Shown: positions 1 to 9,293, counted from the stretch's first letter. The stretch: DNA of 45,261 nt from Amycolatopsis pithecellobii (GCF_009707865.1 NZ_WMBA01000063.1:1-45261); one strand, 5' to 3'. The notes: generated from the letters alone by a model not told the origin. Numbers and translations: made by a program.

Positions 1-263
1 CGCACATCCGAGCCCACCGGCTCGCCACCTTTGATGAAACCCACAATGTCATTCAAAGTGCGCAACTCCGCCACCTGCTCCGGACCCACCGCCGGAACAC
101 CCTCCACACGATCCCTCAACGCACCCAGAATCTGCACCCGCTTGATCGAATCCACCCCAAGGTCAGCCTCAAGATCCATCGACAAATCCAACATCTCCGG
201 CGGATAACCCGTCTTCTCCGCCACAACCTCCACCAACACCGACCGCACATCCGAGCCCACCGG
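1..263 (-). repeat. Tandem ACP repeat unit, 243-bp period
   Basis: The 20-base word at 1-20 recurs exactly at 244-263, in frame, 243 bases (81 codons) apart. It encodes the same PVGSDVR junction before each carrier domain. One full ACP unit lies between the two copies, and the next begins at the window edge. This shows at least two near-identical tandem ACPs, as known for PUFA synthases, where the number of ACPs affects yield. How many follow cannot be seen here. Confidence 0.85.
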
Positions 264-3200
264 GGCGGCATTATTCGTCGAGGGCGGCTCTGTGGGAATC
301 TCGGGCAGCGCCGGGCCCGGATCGAACTGCTGCGGGACAACCGGATCGGGAAGCGCGGGCGGCCCGGCGACCGGATCGGGCAGGGCAGGAAGTTCCCCTG
401 AGCTCACGGGCGAGGCAGGAAGCTCCCCCAAGCCCACGGGCGGGGTGGGAAGCTCCGCGAAGCTCGCCGCGCGGGGGTCCTGCCCGGCGACCGGCGCGGC
501 GCCGAATTCCAGGGCCGTCAGTGACGCCAGGATTTCGTTGACCCGCGTGTGTGTCTGCCCCAGCGCGAGACTGTGCTCCTTGACGGCATCCACCGTCGCG
601 TACAGCCGGTCATCGACACCGCCCGAACGCTGCGCCTCCCGCAGCACCGACACCAGGTCTTCGGCCACCCGCAGCTGCCCCTCGGCGTACTGGTTGTGCA
701 GGTCAAGATGCTGCTGCGCCACCGCTTCCACGCCCGGTCGATTGTGGACAGCTGATGCAGCGCCAGCAGAAACCGGAGCCTCACGCGCCACCACGGGTTC
801 TCGTAGCGCCACCGCGGCCGCAGCTTCCGCCGGATCCGCAGTCCTGGCCGCCGCGGCCTCCGCCGGAGCCGGACCTGCAACCGCAGCCCCCGCAGCGCCT
901 GCAACAACCTCCGCACGCGCCGCCTCCGCAGCCTCCGCACGCGCCGCCTCCGCAGCCTCCGCCCGCGCCGCGGCCACGGCTTCCAGCTCACCGGCCTCAC
1001 CGAGCGCGCGCTCGTAAGCCTCCCGCCGGGCGCCGGGCACGTAGTCCCGCCCCGTCAGGCGCACCACCATGCCCTCGGGCTCCGGTTGGACGACAGGCGG
1101 GGCATCCTGCCGGTGCACATCGCGAAGCGGCACCCCGAGCACCGCCAACCGCAGCGCGGCCTTCTTCAGCGCGACATCACCATCACCCGTCGGCCCGGCA
1201 TCGGTGGGGATCGCGACCACATCATCGCCCAGCGTGCGCTGCACCAGCTGCGTCAGCACACCCTTCGGCCCGAACTCGACGAACACCCGGCACCCATCGG
1301 CATGCATCGCGCGCAACCCGGCCACGAACTCGACCGGCTTCAACAGCTGCTCCGCCAGCACCCGCCGGTTCGTGGCAACCCGCGAACCGTACTCCGCGCC
1401 CTCGGAGTTCGCGTAGACCCGGACCCGCGGCGCGCGGATCTCGACGCCCTTGAGCGCCGCCCGGAACGGTTCCGCCGCGTGGGCCACATACCGCGTGTGG
1501 AACGCTGCGGCGACCGGCAGTTCCCGCACGGTCATCCCACGCTCACGGCACGCCGCCACCAGCCCCGCCACCGCGTCGGAACCACCGCCGACCACGATCT
1601 GGTCCGGGGCGTTGTGGTTGCAGACACTCACCTCGGGATGCTCGCGCAGGATTTCCGTGACCTCCTCACGGCTCGCCTGCACCGCCGCCATCGTGCCGGG
1701 GTCCCCGTCACCGGGCGCCGCCATCGCCTCGCCGCGGGCACGCGCCAGCGCGAAGAACTCCGCGTCACCGAGCGAGCCAGCCGCCCACAACGCGGTCAGC
1801 TCACCGAAACTGTGCCCGAGGAACCCGGCGCACTCCAGCCCGCGCTCGGCGAGGAACCGGTACTGCCCCGCGGACAGCGCACCGATCGCCGGCTGGGCGT
1901 ATTCGGTGCGCCGCAACACGTTTTCCTGCTCGTTGCGCTCCTGCGGGTCGAACACCGGCGGCGGGAACACGACCGGCGCGAGCTGACGCGGCGAATCGGC
2001 GAAGGCGGCATTCGCCTCGTCGAAGGCAGCGGCGACGGCCGGGTTGTTCAGCGCCGTCGTGATCCCCATGTCGACGTACTGGCTGCCCTGACCGGCGAAC
2101 AGCGCACCGACCTTCAAATCAGCCAAAGCGTTGCGGCGGAAGAAGATCCCTTTGGGATGTGTCCACTCGGGAGAGTCCACATGGGATTCGATCTCGCCGG
2201 CGGTCAGCTCACGCAGCGCCGCGGCTTCCTGCTCGTCCCGCGCGACGAACCCGGCGCGGGCGTGGCCGGCGGGAATCTCACCACCGTCGGCCGGCGCGCT
2301 CGACCGCACCAGCCCGGCCAGCTCACGCACATCCGTGGCATGCCACAGATGAACCCGCGCGGTCCGGTGCACCGTCAGCAATTCCGTGCGGTCAGCGGTG
2401 GTTTCCTCCAGTACCGCGTGGAAGTTGGTGCCCCCGAAACCCATCGCGGACGCCGCGGCCCGGCGCCGCGGCCATCGCGGGTCGAGGATCCACGGGCGGG
2501 TCTTCGTGTTGACATAAAAAGGAGATTCCCCGTCGAGGGCCCGGTTCGGCTTGGTGACGTTGATCGTGGGCGGCAGTACCTTGTGGTGAAGGGACAGCGC
2601 AAGCTTGATAAGGCTCGCCGCGCCCGCGGCGCCCTTCGTGTGCCCGATCTGCGACTTCACGCTGCCGATGGCCGCGTACCGCGTCTCATCGGTTTCCTTG
2701 CGCAGCACCGAAGTAAGCGCTTCCAGCTCCGTCGCGTCGCCGACCCGCGTCCCGGTCGCATGGGCCTCGAACAGCCCGATCGACGCAGGCGAGCAGTCGG
2801 CGTCCTCGTACGCACGCCGCAGCGCGGCCTGCTGCCCCTCCGCGCGCGGGGCGTAAATGCTCTTGAACCGGCCGTCGCTCGACGAGCCCATTCCCCGGAT
2901 CACCGCGTAGACCCGGTCACCGTCGCGCCGCGCGTCCGCGAGCCGCTTGAGCGCGAGCATGCCGATGCCCTCGCCGACCAGCGTTCCGTCGGCACCGTCG
3001 TCGAGCGGCTTGATGGTGCCGGATTTCGACAGCGCTCCCACCTTGCTGAAACACATGTACCCGAAGATCGAGTTTTCGGTGTCGCAGCCGCCGGTGATCA
3101 TCAGGTCGGCCCGCCCGGACACCAGCTCGTTGATCGCCACGTGCACCGCGGACAGCGAGCTCGCGCACGCCGCGTCGATCGTGCAGTTCATCCCGCCGAG

Positions 3201-3812
3201 ATCGAGCCGGTTCGCAACCCGGCCTGCGATCACGTTGCCCAGCAGGCCGGGGAACGAGTTTTCCTCCCAGGGCGCGAACGCGGCCGCGTACTTCTCCGCG
3301 ATCTTCTCGGCGTCGTCCTGGGTGAGCCCGCAGCTGCGGACGACTTCCTTGAGTACCGGGGTGGACAGCCGCGCGGCCAGGGGGTGCGACAATGTCGTCG
3401 GGCCGGCGACGCCGAGCACCACGCCGGTGCGGTCCGGCCGGTACCAGGCGGCGCCGGTCGCGCCCGCGTCGGCGAGCACGTCACGCGCGACGAGCAGGCT
3501 CAGCAGCTGGACGACGGTGGTGACCTCGAGCTGGTTCGGCGGCAGGCCGAACTCGGTGACGCTGAACGGGACCTCGGGCACGAAACCACCGCGACGGCAG
3601 TAGGTCTTGTCCGGTGTGGACGGATCCGCGTCGTAGTAATCGTCGACGTTCCAGTGCGTCGTCGGCACGTCGGACGTGCAGTCCGCCGCGCCGACGATGT
3701 TCTGCCAGAACTCGCCGAGGTTCCGGGCCATCGGGAACAGGCTCGCCAGCCCGACTATCGCGATAGGACTGTCGGCGAGCCGCCGGGCGGAACTGTCGTT
3801 GTGGTCGTTCAC
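1..3812 (-). CDS. PfaA-like polyketide/polyunsaturated fatty acid synthase, 5' part (KS-AT-linker-ACP...)
   Basis: About 1270 residues are visible and the gene continues past base 1. The GTG start at 3812 is followed by a ketosynthase opening (SPIAIVGLASLFP). The KS has active-site Cys216 in DAACASS and later EAHATGT and GHTKGAAG histidine motifs. The acyltransferase has GHSFGE with Ser668. After the AT comes an Ala/Glu-rich helix with two copies of AEAAEAAR, then a Pro/Ala-rich linker. An ACP with the phosphopantetheine site DLGVDSIKR (Ser1222) follows, and a second ACP repeat begins at the window edge. The KS-AT-tandem ACP order and KS type match the PfaA/HglE class of iterative PUFA-type synthases rather than modular PKSs. 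It would build the carbon chain from malonyl units, with PfaD (11508-13085) as trans enoyl reductase. KR, DH and partner genes are presumed to lie to the left. The family call is firm; the product is unknown. Confidence 0.93.
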   Translation of the reverse strand, partial: MNDHNDSSARRLADSPIAIVGLASLFPMARNLGEFWQNIVGAADCTSDVPTTHWNVDDYYDADPSTPDKTYCRRGGFVPEVPFSVTEFGLPPNQLEVTTVVQLLSLLVARDVLADAGATGAAWYRPDRTGVVLGVAGPTTLSHPLAARLSTPVLKEVVRSCGLTQDDAEKIAEKYAAAFAPWEENSFPGLLGNVIAGRVANRLDLGGMNCTIDAACASSLSAVHVAINELVSGRADLMITGGCDTENSIFGYMCFSKVGALSKSGTIKPLDDGADGTLVGEGIGMLALKRLADARRDGDRVYAVIRGMGSSSDGRFKSIYAPRAEGQQAALRRAYEDADCSPASIGLFEAHATGTRVGDATELEALTSVLRKETDETRYAAIGSVKSQIGHTKGAAGAASLIKLALSLHHKVLPPTINVTKPNRALDGESPFYVNTKTRPWILDPRWPRRRAAASAMGFGGTNFHAVLEETTADRTELLTVHRTARVHLWHATDVRELAGLVRSSAPADGGEIPAGHARAGFVARDEQEAAALRELTAGEIESHVDSPEWTHPKGIFFRRNALADLKVGALFAGQGSQYVDMGITTALNNPAVAAAFDEANAAFADSPRQLAPVVFPPPVFDPQERNEQENVLRRTEYAQPAIGALSAGQYRFLAERGLECAGFLGHSFGELTALWAAGSLGDAEFFALARARGEAMAAPGDGDPGTMAAVQASREEVTEILREHPEVSVCNHNAPDQIVVGGGSDAVAGLVAACRERGMTVRELPVAAAFHTRYVAHAAEPFRAALKGVEIRAPRVRVYANSEGAEYGSRVATNRRVLAEQLLKPVEFVAGLRAMHADGCRVFVEFGPKGVLTQLVQRTLGDDVVAIPTDAGPTGDGDVALKKAALRLAVLGVPLRDVHRQDAPPVVQPEPEGMVVRLTGRDYVPGARREAYERALGEAGELEAVAAARAEAAEAARAEAAEAARAEVVAGAAGAAVAGPAPAEAAAARTADPAEAAAAVALREPVVAREAPVSAGAASAVHNRPGVEAVAQQHLDLHNQYAEGQLRVAEDLVSVLREAQRSGGVDDRLYATVDAVKEHSLALGQTHTRVNEILASLTALEFGAAPVAGQDPRAASFAELPTPPVGLGELPASPVSSGELPALPDPVAGPPALPDPVVPQQFDPGPALPEIPTEPPSTNNAAPVGSDVRSVLVEVVAEKTGYPPEMLDLSMDLEADLGVDSIKRVQILGALRDRVEGVPAVGPEQVAELRTLNDIVGFIKGGEPVGSDV

Positions 3813-3876
3813 GTGCCAACCCCTGTCTCAGGCCAAGGTTCGCTGATCGCCGTTGATCAGGATGATTTTCGTGGTG

Positions 3877-4488
3877 TCACAAGCGGACGGTGCGGGCTTC
3901 GTCGATCAGGTCGGCCATCGCGATGCCGATGGCCTGGTGCCCGGCCGGGCTCGGGTGCATCCCGTCGGCGCACCACATCACCGGGTCCGTGGCCAGTGGC
4001 GCGTTCGCGAGGTCGAGGCAGACCAGGTCGAGCTCGTAGACGAGCTTCTCGAGGAACTCGTTCGCCTCGGCGAACCGTTCCCGGAGCGCCGAGCGGGTGT
4101 GTTCGTCCAAGCCCGGCAGGCGATCCGGGATTCCGGGCCAGTTGGTGGTGAACACCAGCCGTCCCGGCGCGACGAGACCCGTGTAGAGGTGCCGCAGGTT
4201 GCGCTGGAACCGTGCGCGGTCGTAGTCGGTGACGAGATCGTTCCCGCCGACGATCACGCCCATCAGTGGCGCCGGGTTGGCCAGCGCGACGGGCAGCTGG
4301 CGATCGACCGCATCCTGTGTGGTGGCGCCGAAAGAGCCGAGGTTCAGCACCCCGTCGGCGATCCCGAGCGAGTCCGCCAGCCGCACGACGAACCCGAGGA
4401 AGGTGCCGTCGGGACGGGTCAGGCCGCCGCGCCCCTCCGCGCAGCTGTCGCCGAGCACGGTCAGTTTCCGGTCCGGCATCGGTGTCAC
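3877..4488 (-). CDS. SGNH/GDSL-family hydrolase
   Basis: 203 residues. The family blocks appear in order: GDS with nucleophile Ser15 near the N-terminus, an NLGSFGATT block carrying the oxyanion Gly, GGND with the oxyanion Asn, and a C-terminal DGMHPSPAGH carrying the Asp and His. There is no signal peptide, so it is probably a cytosolic esterase, lipase or acyl-hydrolase. The ATG overlaps the stop of the upstream FAD oxidoreductase (ATGA), so the two are translationally coupled. An internal start at Met4 is possible. With the PKS 64 bases downstream, it may hydrolyse or transfer an acyl ester in the pathway. The substrate cannot be read from the sequence. Confidence 0.88.
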   Translation of the reverse strand: MTPMPDRKLTVLGDSCAEGRGGLTRPDGTFLGFVVRLADSLGIADGVLNLGSFGATTQDAVDRQLPVALANPAPLMGVIVGGNDLVTDYDRARFQRNLRHLYTGLVAPGRLVFTTNWPGIPDRLPGLDEHTRSALRERFAEANEFLEKLVYELDLVCLDLANAPLATDPVMWCADGMHPSPAGHQAIGIAMADLIDEARTVRL

Positions 4489-5684
4489 ACCTGTGCCCCG
4501 AGCAGTTTCGCCATCCGCTCCGGCGCGAAGAACTCCTCGCCGGTCATTCCGCCGCCGATCATCGCGTAGAAGTCCTTCGCGTATTCGGCGTTGCTGCCCA
4601 GTGCCCGGAAAACGGCGAGCAGCTGCGGCGTCAGCTCAAGCGTCGAGATGGCGCAGGTGAATTCGAAACCGGAATGCGACTTCTCGTCGCGCACCCGCTG
4701 GTATTCCGCGAGTGCCTCGCTCATCGGGCGCTGCCCGCTCAGTCCTTCGTGCACGCGGCCGGCGAGCAGCTCGGCGTATTCGAATGCGTCCGAGATACCC
4801 AGACCGGTCAACGGGTCTTTGTGGTAGCCGGCGTCACCGACGAGTGCCCAGCCGTCGCCATGAGACTGACGGTAGTAGTTGTCCGGGTAGCGCATCGGGT
4901 AGAACCGGTCCTCCCGCTTTCCCTTCGTGGCGAGCTCTTCGCCGAACTCGGGGACGATGGTGCGGGCGATCTGGTGGAAATTGCCTTCGACATCCGTGCG
5001 GAAATCTTCGAACGCGTCGATCTTGCGCATGACCGCGACCAGCGTCCGGTCATCGTGAGTCGGCCAGATGCCGATTTGCTCGCGAGCGCCGATCCGGCTG
5101 TGGAAATCGGTTCGCAACCCACTGAAATAGCTGTAGTAGATGAAGCATTCGGCCGGCACCCGCTGGTAGATTTCGGCGTCGACGGCTTGCGCGACGAACG
5201 AGTTGCGACCGTCGGCGCCGATCACGATCCGCGCCCGCTCTTCGGTGACCTCACCGCCGGCGAAGCCGCCGCGGATACCGACCACGGCACCGTCGGAGAT
5301 GATCAGCTCACGCACCGTGTACCCCTCGCGCACTTCGGCTCCCGCGGCGCGCGCGCCGTCGACGAGAATGGTGTCCAGCACGGTGCGGCGCGGGGCACAG
5401 GTGAAGTCGATGCCCTGGATGGGATCCGCGAAACCGTTGATGACGATGTCCAAATAGGACACTGTCATCTGCTTGATCCGGGGGACATCCGTGGCGAGGA
5501 GCTTGTCCAGCAAACCCCACGAGGCAAGCCGCGCCAGGCCGCGCTGCTGGATGTAGTGCGTCGAGATCGTGTCACTCGGGAACGTCGACCGGTCGACCAC
5601 GAGCACCCGGTACCCCTGTTTGGCCAGCAGCATGCCGACCGGCGAACCCGCGCAGCGCGCGCCCACCACGATCGCGTCGTACAT
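4485..5684 (-). CDS. FAD-dependent oxidoreductase (geranylgeranyl reductase/flavin monooxygenase-like)
   Basis: 399 residues from the ATG at 5684, which has GGGAGG just upstream. A GTG at 5699 overlaps that ribosome site and was rejected. The N-terminus is a Rossmann FAD fold with the variant dinucleotide motif VVGARCAGS in place of the plain GxGxxG. A central IGADGRNS resembles the DG motif, and GDAGYHKDPLTGLGISDA is the second FAD-binding motif. Relatives reduce isoprenoid double bonds or hydroxylate substrates. In this cluster it could hydroxylate, epoxidise or reduce the acyl chain or an acyl-ACP. It is the first gene of a leftward unit with the SGNH hydrolase and perhaps the PKS. The fold is sure, the reaction is not. 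Confidence 0.87.
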   Translation of the reverse strand: MYDAIVVGARCAGSPVGMLLAKQGYRVLVVDRSTFPSDTISTHYIQQRGLARLASWGLLDKLLATDVPRIKQMTVSYLDIVINGFADPIQGIDFTCAPRRTVLDTILVDGARAAGAEVREGYTVRELIISDGAVVGIRGGFAGGEVTEERARIVIGADGRNSFVAQAVDAEIYQRVPAECFIYYSYFSGLRTDFHSRIGAREQIGIWPTHDDRTLVAVMRKIDAFEDFRTDVEGNFHQIARTIVPEFGEELATKGKREDRFYPMRYPDNYYRQSHGDGWALVGDAGYHKDPLTGLGISDAFEYAELLAGRVHEGLSGQRPMSEALAEYQRVRDEKSHSGFEFTCAISTLELTPQLLAVFRALGSNAEYAKDFYAMIGGGMTGEEFFAPERMAKLLGAQV

Positions 5685-5768
5685 TACGGCGCCTCCCACC
5701 GAATCACTCGCTTCTTCCGACCGCCTCAGTCAACCGCAGCCGGCGCGCGACCGGAGAGCACCATGCGC

Positions 5769-5789
5769 AGCACCGATCGGATCATTTAC
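5769..5789 (+). promoter_or_regulatory. Copy E of the recurrent cluster motif
   Basis: The control region 5685-5860 separates the leftward oxidoreductase from the rightward thioesterase. At 5769-5789 it carries CGATCGGATCATTTAC, a weaker match to the shared motif CGGyCGGATcGGTAAC. Just downstream, TTTACAAAGC resembles CTACAAAGG in the control region at 30487-30496. An inverted pair, TTCAATT (5811-5817) and AATTGAA (5851-5857), lies directly before the start codon. No Shine-Dalgarno is obvious. It may be an operator; the evidence is sequence recurrence only. Confidence 0.35.
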
Positions 5790-5860
5790 AAAGCCGATGA
5801 AGAGCGATTATTCAATTCTCGTTCACCGCGGATTATCGCGACCGTGCCGTAATTGAACGC

Positions 5861-6391
5861 ATGCCGACAGCAAATGGACCCGCGCCGGGAATCGCCGCGG
5901 CACAGGCGGAACTGCTCAAACTGGCCGGAGCCGGAACTCCCGATTTCGAGCAGATCCGGCGGACCGTGGACACTCTCGTGCCGTTCGTGAACAAGGTGGG
6001 CGTGCGCATCACGGAACTGGGTGCCGGTTCGGCGGTGGCGGAGGTGCCGCGGCAGCCGGACCTGACGAACCATCTCGGTACCGTGCACGCGGGCGCGCTG
6101 TTCCTCGCGGCCGAGGTCGCCTGCGCCGGGGCGTTCTCGGGCGCAGTCGCGCCACGCATCCTGCACGTGCGCACGTTCGTGCTACGGGACTGCCGGTCGA
6201 CGTTTCTCAAGCCCGCGCGTGGCCGGATCCGCGCGCACGGCACGGTGACCTCACCGGCGCTGGCCACCGCCGTGCGAAGCCGGACCGAGGAGCAGTTCGA
6301 CCTGACCGGGAAGGCACTCCTGTACGACGACAGTGCTGCCCTTGTGGCCAAAGTGGACCTGGACTACCTCTGCTGGCTCGGCGCCGCGTAG
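5861..6391 (+). CDS. Hotdog-fold thioesterase (DUF4442/YiiD-like), copy 1
   Basis: 176 residues. The core NHLGTVHAGALFLAAE is the hotdog helix that forms the active site of PaaI/YiiD-type acyl thioesterases. It would cleave acyl-CoA or acyl-ACP thioesters. The protein is clearly paralogous to the one at 14988-15512: both have an N-terminal extension, then VHAGALFLAA, then FVLRD and a basic RxTFLKPARGRIRA-like segment. It is the only rightward gene between two leftward units. Its 3' end overlaps the end of the convergent acyl-CoA synthetase gene by 28 bases. No clear ribosome site precedes the ATG, so it may be leaderless. The family is confident; the substrate is unknown. Confidence 0.85.
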   Translation: MPTANGPAPGIAAAQAELLKLAGAGTPDFEQIRRTVDTLVPFVNKVGVRITELGAGSAVAEVPRQPDLTNHLGTVHAGALFLAAEVACAGAFSGAVAPRILHVRTFVLRDCRSTFLKPARGRIRAHGTVTSPALATAVRSRTEEQFDLTGKALLYDDSAALVAKVDLDYLCWLGAA

Positions 6392-7962
6392 AGCTCGGCG
6401 ATGGTGCCGGCGTAGTCGCGCTCGATCTGGGCGCGGCGCAACCGCAGTGACGCGGTGACATGTCCTTTTTCGACCGTGAAATCTTCCGGCAGGATGGCGA
6501 AACGGCGGATCGACTCGGCGCGCGACACCAGCTCGTTCGCCGCCGTGACGGCCGAGTCGATCTCCGCGCGCAGCCTGTCTCCCTCGATCCCCGACGCGCG
6601 CACCGCGGCCGCGTCCAGGGTGATGAGCGCCGCGACGTAGGAGCGGCCCTCCCCCACCAGCATGCAGTTGGCGACGAGCGGGTGCAGGCGGACCCGGTCC
6701 TCCAAGGGCGCCGGTGCCACGTTCTTGCCGCCGCTGGTGACGAGGATTTCCTTGCGTCGCCCGGTGATGAAGAGGAAACCGTCTTCATCGAGGCGGCCGA
6801 GGTCACCGGTCGCGAGCCAGCCGTCGTGCCCGGCGTCCGGCCAGTACCCGGGATAGACCTGCGCGCCGCGGACGAGGATCTCCCCGTCGTCCGCGATGGC
6901 GACGGTGGTCCCGGGCACCGGCCTGCCGACCGCGCCCCGGAGTCCGGTGCCCGGTGCGCTCATGCTCACCGTCGACGCCGCCTCCGTGAGGCCATATGCG
7001 CCAAGGATCTCCACCCCGAGCTCGGTGAAATAATCCGTTGTGGACGGTTCGAGCGAGGCACCACCCGCGATGACGTGAGCCAGCCGCCCGCCCAGCATTT
7101 CCCGTACCTGCCCGGCGGACAGGTGCCGGGCCGCCTTCCTGATCTTCTCCAGCACGTACGGCACGCCGACGAGGAACGTCGGCCGGAACGCGGGCAGCTC
7201 GCCCACCAGGTCCGCCGCACTCGTCACCAGACCCGTGCGCACACCCGCCCAGACACAGCCGAACTGCACCACGCGGCCGTATACATGCGCCAGCGGCAGG
7301 AAGAGCAGCGTGCACGCGCCCGGGGCGCGGAACACCTTGTCGAGCAACTCCACCACGTTCGCGGCTGCCGCGAAAACGTTGCGATGGGTCAGCATGCAGC
7401 CCTTCGGCAGGCCGGTGGTGCCGCTGGTGTACACGATCGTCGCGAGGTCGCCGGCCCGCACCGCATGCCGGCGCGCCCGCGCGGAGGCGTCCGGCACTTC
7501 GCGCCCGAGCGAGATCAGCTCGGCGAAGGAACCCAGCAGCCACGAGCGCACCCCGGCCAGGTCGCACTGCTCAATGGTCTCGGCGAAACACGCGACCGGG
7601 CGCGCATCCGCGACGATATGCCGAACCTGCTCGGCGGACGCGGTGGGATAGACCGGCACGACCACCGCGCCTACGCTCAGCAGCGCGAAGTCCGCTGCCG
7701 ACCACTCGACGCTCGTGCGACCGAAGATCAGTACCCGGTCTCCGGCGGAGATTCCCGCGGCCAGCAAGCCTTTCGCAATGCCGTGCACGAGTTCACCGAA
7801 CTCGCCGTAGCTCACGTCCTGCCAGCCGTCGCCGGTCTTACGGCTGAGCACGGCGTCGCCGGTACGAGAAAGCGCTTTCTCGTACACGACGTTCGCGAGG
7901 TTGTCGTCGTCCGCCAGTTCCACCAACGCCGGCACGCTGTAGTCCCGCACGCCCTGCCTCAC
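6364..7962 (-). CDS. Long-chain acyl-CoA synthetase (FadD15-like AMP-dependent ligase)
   Basis: 532 residues, ANL superfamily. IVYTSGTTGLPKG is the phosphate-binding loop (A3) and GAYGLTEAAS the A5 motif. ATGDLG and the hinge GRRKEILVTSGGKN come next, and a C-terminal Lys lies in VEKGHVTASL. The A8-like GRRKE segment is of the CoA-ligase type, without the FAAL-type features of the two FAALs in this window. It likely activates a fatty acid or a released chain as its CoA thioester. The GTG start overlaps the stop of the biotin carboxylase gene (GTGA), making it the last gene of the pfaD-acc operon. The overlap with the convergent thioesterase gene is 28 bases. Confidence 0.92.
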   Translation of the reverse strand: MRQGVRDYSVPALVELADDDNLANVVYEKALSRTGDAVLSRKTGDGWQDVSYGEFGELVHGIAKGLLAAGISAGDRVLIFGRTSVEWSAADFALLSVGAVVVPVYPTASAEQVRHIVADARPVACFAETIEQCDLAGVRSWLLGSFAELISLGREVPDASARARRHAVRAGDLATIVYTSGTTGLPKGCMLTHRNVFAAAANVVELLDKVFRAPGACTLLFLPLAHVYGRVVQFGCVWAGVRTGLVTSAADLVGELPAFRPTFLVGVPYVLEKIRKAARHLSAGQVREMLGGRLAHVIAGGASLEPSTTDYFTELGVEILGAYGLTEAASTVSMSAPGTGLRGAVGRPVPGTTVAIADDGEILVRGAQVYPGYWPDAGHDGWLATGDLGRLDEDGFLFITGRRKEILVTSGGKNVAPAPLEDRVRLHPLVANCMLVGEGRSYVAALITLDAAAVRASGIEGDRLRAEIDSAVTAANELVSRAESIRRFAILPEDFTVEKGHVTASLRLRRAQIERDYAGTIAELYAAPSQQR

Positions 7963-9293
7963 AAGGATTCGATGAATGTGGTGTCGTGCTCGGCCGCGCG
8001 GAAACGCGGATGGTCCAGGACGTCGCTCAGGAATTCCGCGGTGGTGGCGACGCCCGGCCCGCGCACCTCGACTTCGCCGAGCGCGCGGCGCATCCGGGCG
8101 ATCGCCGCGTCACGGTCGGGCGCCCACACAATCAGTTTCGCCAGCAACGAGTCGTACCACGGCGGCACCCGGTAACCGGGGTACACATGCGTGTCGACGC
8201 GGGTGAACGGCCCGGCGGGCAGGTGGCACACCTCCAGCACGCCCGGCGCCGGAGCGAACTCGCGCGCCGGGTCCTCGGCGTTGATCCGGCACTCGATCGC
8301 CACGCCGCGCGGGAGCACCTCGGTGTAGCCGAGCGGCTCCCCGGCCGCGATCCGGATTTGCTCGCGCACAAGGTCCAGACCAGCGACGGCCTCGGTCACC
8401 GGGTGCTCGACCTGCAGGCGGCAGTTGACCTCCATGAAGTAGAACCGCGCCGCCCGCGGGTCCACGAGGAACTCGAACGTGCCCGCGCCCACATATCCCG
8501 CGGCCCGGGCACCGCGCACCGCGGCCTCACCCATCTCGCGGATCAGGTCCTCGGGCAGCATCGGCGCGGGCGACTCCTCCACCAGCTTCTGATGCCGGCG
8601 CTGCAACGAGCAGTCCCTCGCCCCGAGCTGCGCCACGTCTCCGTGCTGGTCGGCGAAAACCTGGATCTCCACGTGCCGCGCGGATTCCAGGTACCGCTCG
8701 ACGTAGAGCCGCCCGTCGCCGAACACCGCCTGCGCCGCCGCACGGGTCCGCGCCCAGGCGCGCGGGAATTCCGCCGCGGACCGCACGACACTCATGCCGC
8801 GCCCGCCGCCACCGGCGACCGCTTTCACGATCACCGGGAAACCGATTTCGGCGGCCAGTGCCTCGGCCGCGTCCGCCTCCAGCGGGTCACGGCTACCGGG
8901 CAGCAGCGGCAGTCCGGCACCGGACATGATCGCCCTGGCGCTCGACTTGTCACCGAGCTGCGTCATCACCTTCGCGGGCGGGCCGATGAACGTCAGGCCC
9001 TCGGCCTCGCACACTTCGGCGAAGTCCGGGTTCTCGGACAGGAAGCCATATCCGGGGTGGATCGCGTCCGCGCCCTTGGCCCGCGCGGCTTCGATCACGG
9101 CGGGAATGCTGAGGTAGCTGTCCTTCGCCGGACCAGGTCCTATTTGGACACTGTCGTCCGCGAGCCGCACCGCCGCCGAATCACGGTCCGCGCTCGAATG
9201 CGCGACGACCGTCCGGATGCCCAGCTCGGCGCAGGTGCGCACGACGCGCACCGCGATCTCCCCGCGGTTGGCGACCAGCACGCAGCCGATCAC
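7959..9293 (-). CDS. accC: Acetyl-CoA carboxylase, biotin carboxylase subunit
   Basis: 444 residues, the usual AccC length. The N-terminus VLVANRGEIAVRVVRT, HPGYGFLSEN, the ATP-grasp glycine loop KAVAGGGGRGMS and the C-terminal half are all present. The usual MEMNTRLQVEHPVTE is here MEVNCRLQVEHPVTE; the catalytic Arg and Glu are kept. It carboxylates biotin on the neighbouring BCCP with ATP and bicarbonate. The GTG start at 9293 overlaps the BCCP stop, and the gene runs into the acyl-CoA synthetase with another GTGA overlap. It stands as a separate biotin carboxylase, unlike the fused BC-BCCP alpha subunits that most actinobacteria use. Confidence 0.95.
   Translation of the reverse strand: MIGCVLVANRGEIAVRVVRTCAELGIRTVVAHSSADRDSAAVRLADDSVQIGPGPAKDSYLSIPAVIEAARAKGADAIHPGYGFLSENPDFAEVCEAEGLTFIGPPAKVMTQLGDKSSARAIMSGAGLPLLPGSRDPLEADAAEALAAEIGFPVIVKAVAGGGGRGMSVVRSAAEFPRAWARTRAAAQAVFGDGRLYVERYLESARHVEIQVFADQHGDVAQLGARDCSLQRRHQKLVEESPAPMLPEDLIREMGEAAVRGARAAGYVGAGTFEFLVDPRAARFYFMEVNCRLQVEHPVTEAVAGLDLVREQIRIAAGEPLGYTEVLPRGVAIECRINAEDPAREFAPAPGVLEVCHLPAGPFTRVDTHVYPGYRVPPWYDSLLAKLIVWAPDRDAAIARMRRALGEVEVRGPGVATTAEFLSDVLDHPRFRAAEHDTTFIESL

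Noticed and set aside
755..1020. Repetitive DNA that could look like a CRISPR or satellite
   Set aside because: It encodes in-frame AEAAEAAR repeats of the PKS linker, with no spacer-repeat structure.
1..3812. Enediyne-type PKS
   Set aside because: The KS-AT followed by tandem DSIK-type ACPs and an accompanying PfaD indicates the PUFA class; no enediyne core genes are seen.
1086..4151. A 1021-residue plus-strand open frame antisense to the PKS
   Set aside because: High-GC shadow frame: Arg/His/Gly-rich, no motif, opposite a gene with clear KS and AT active sites.
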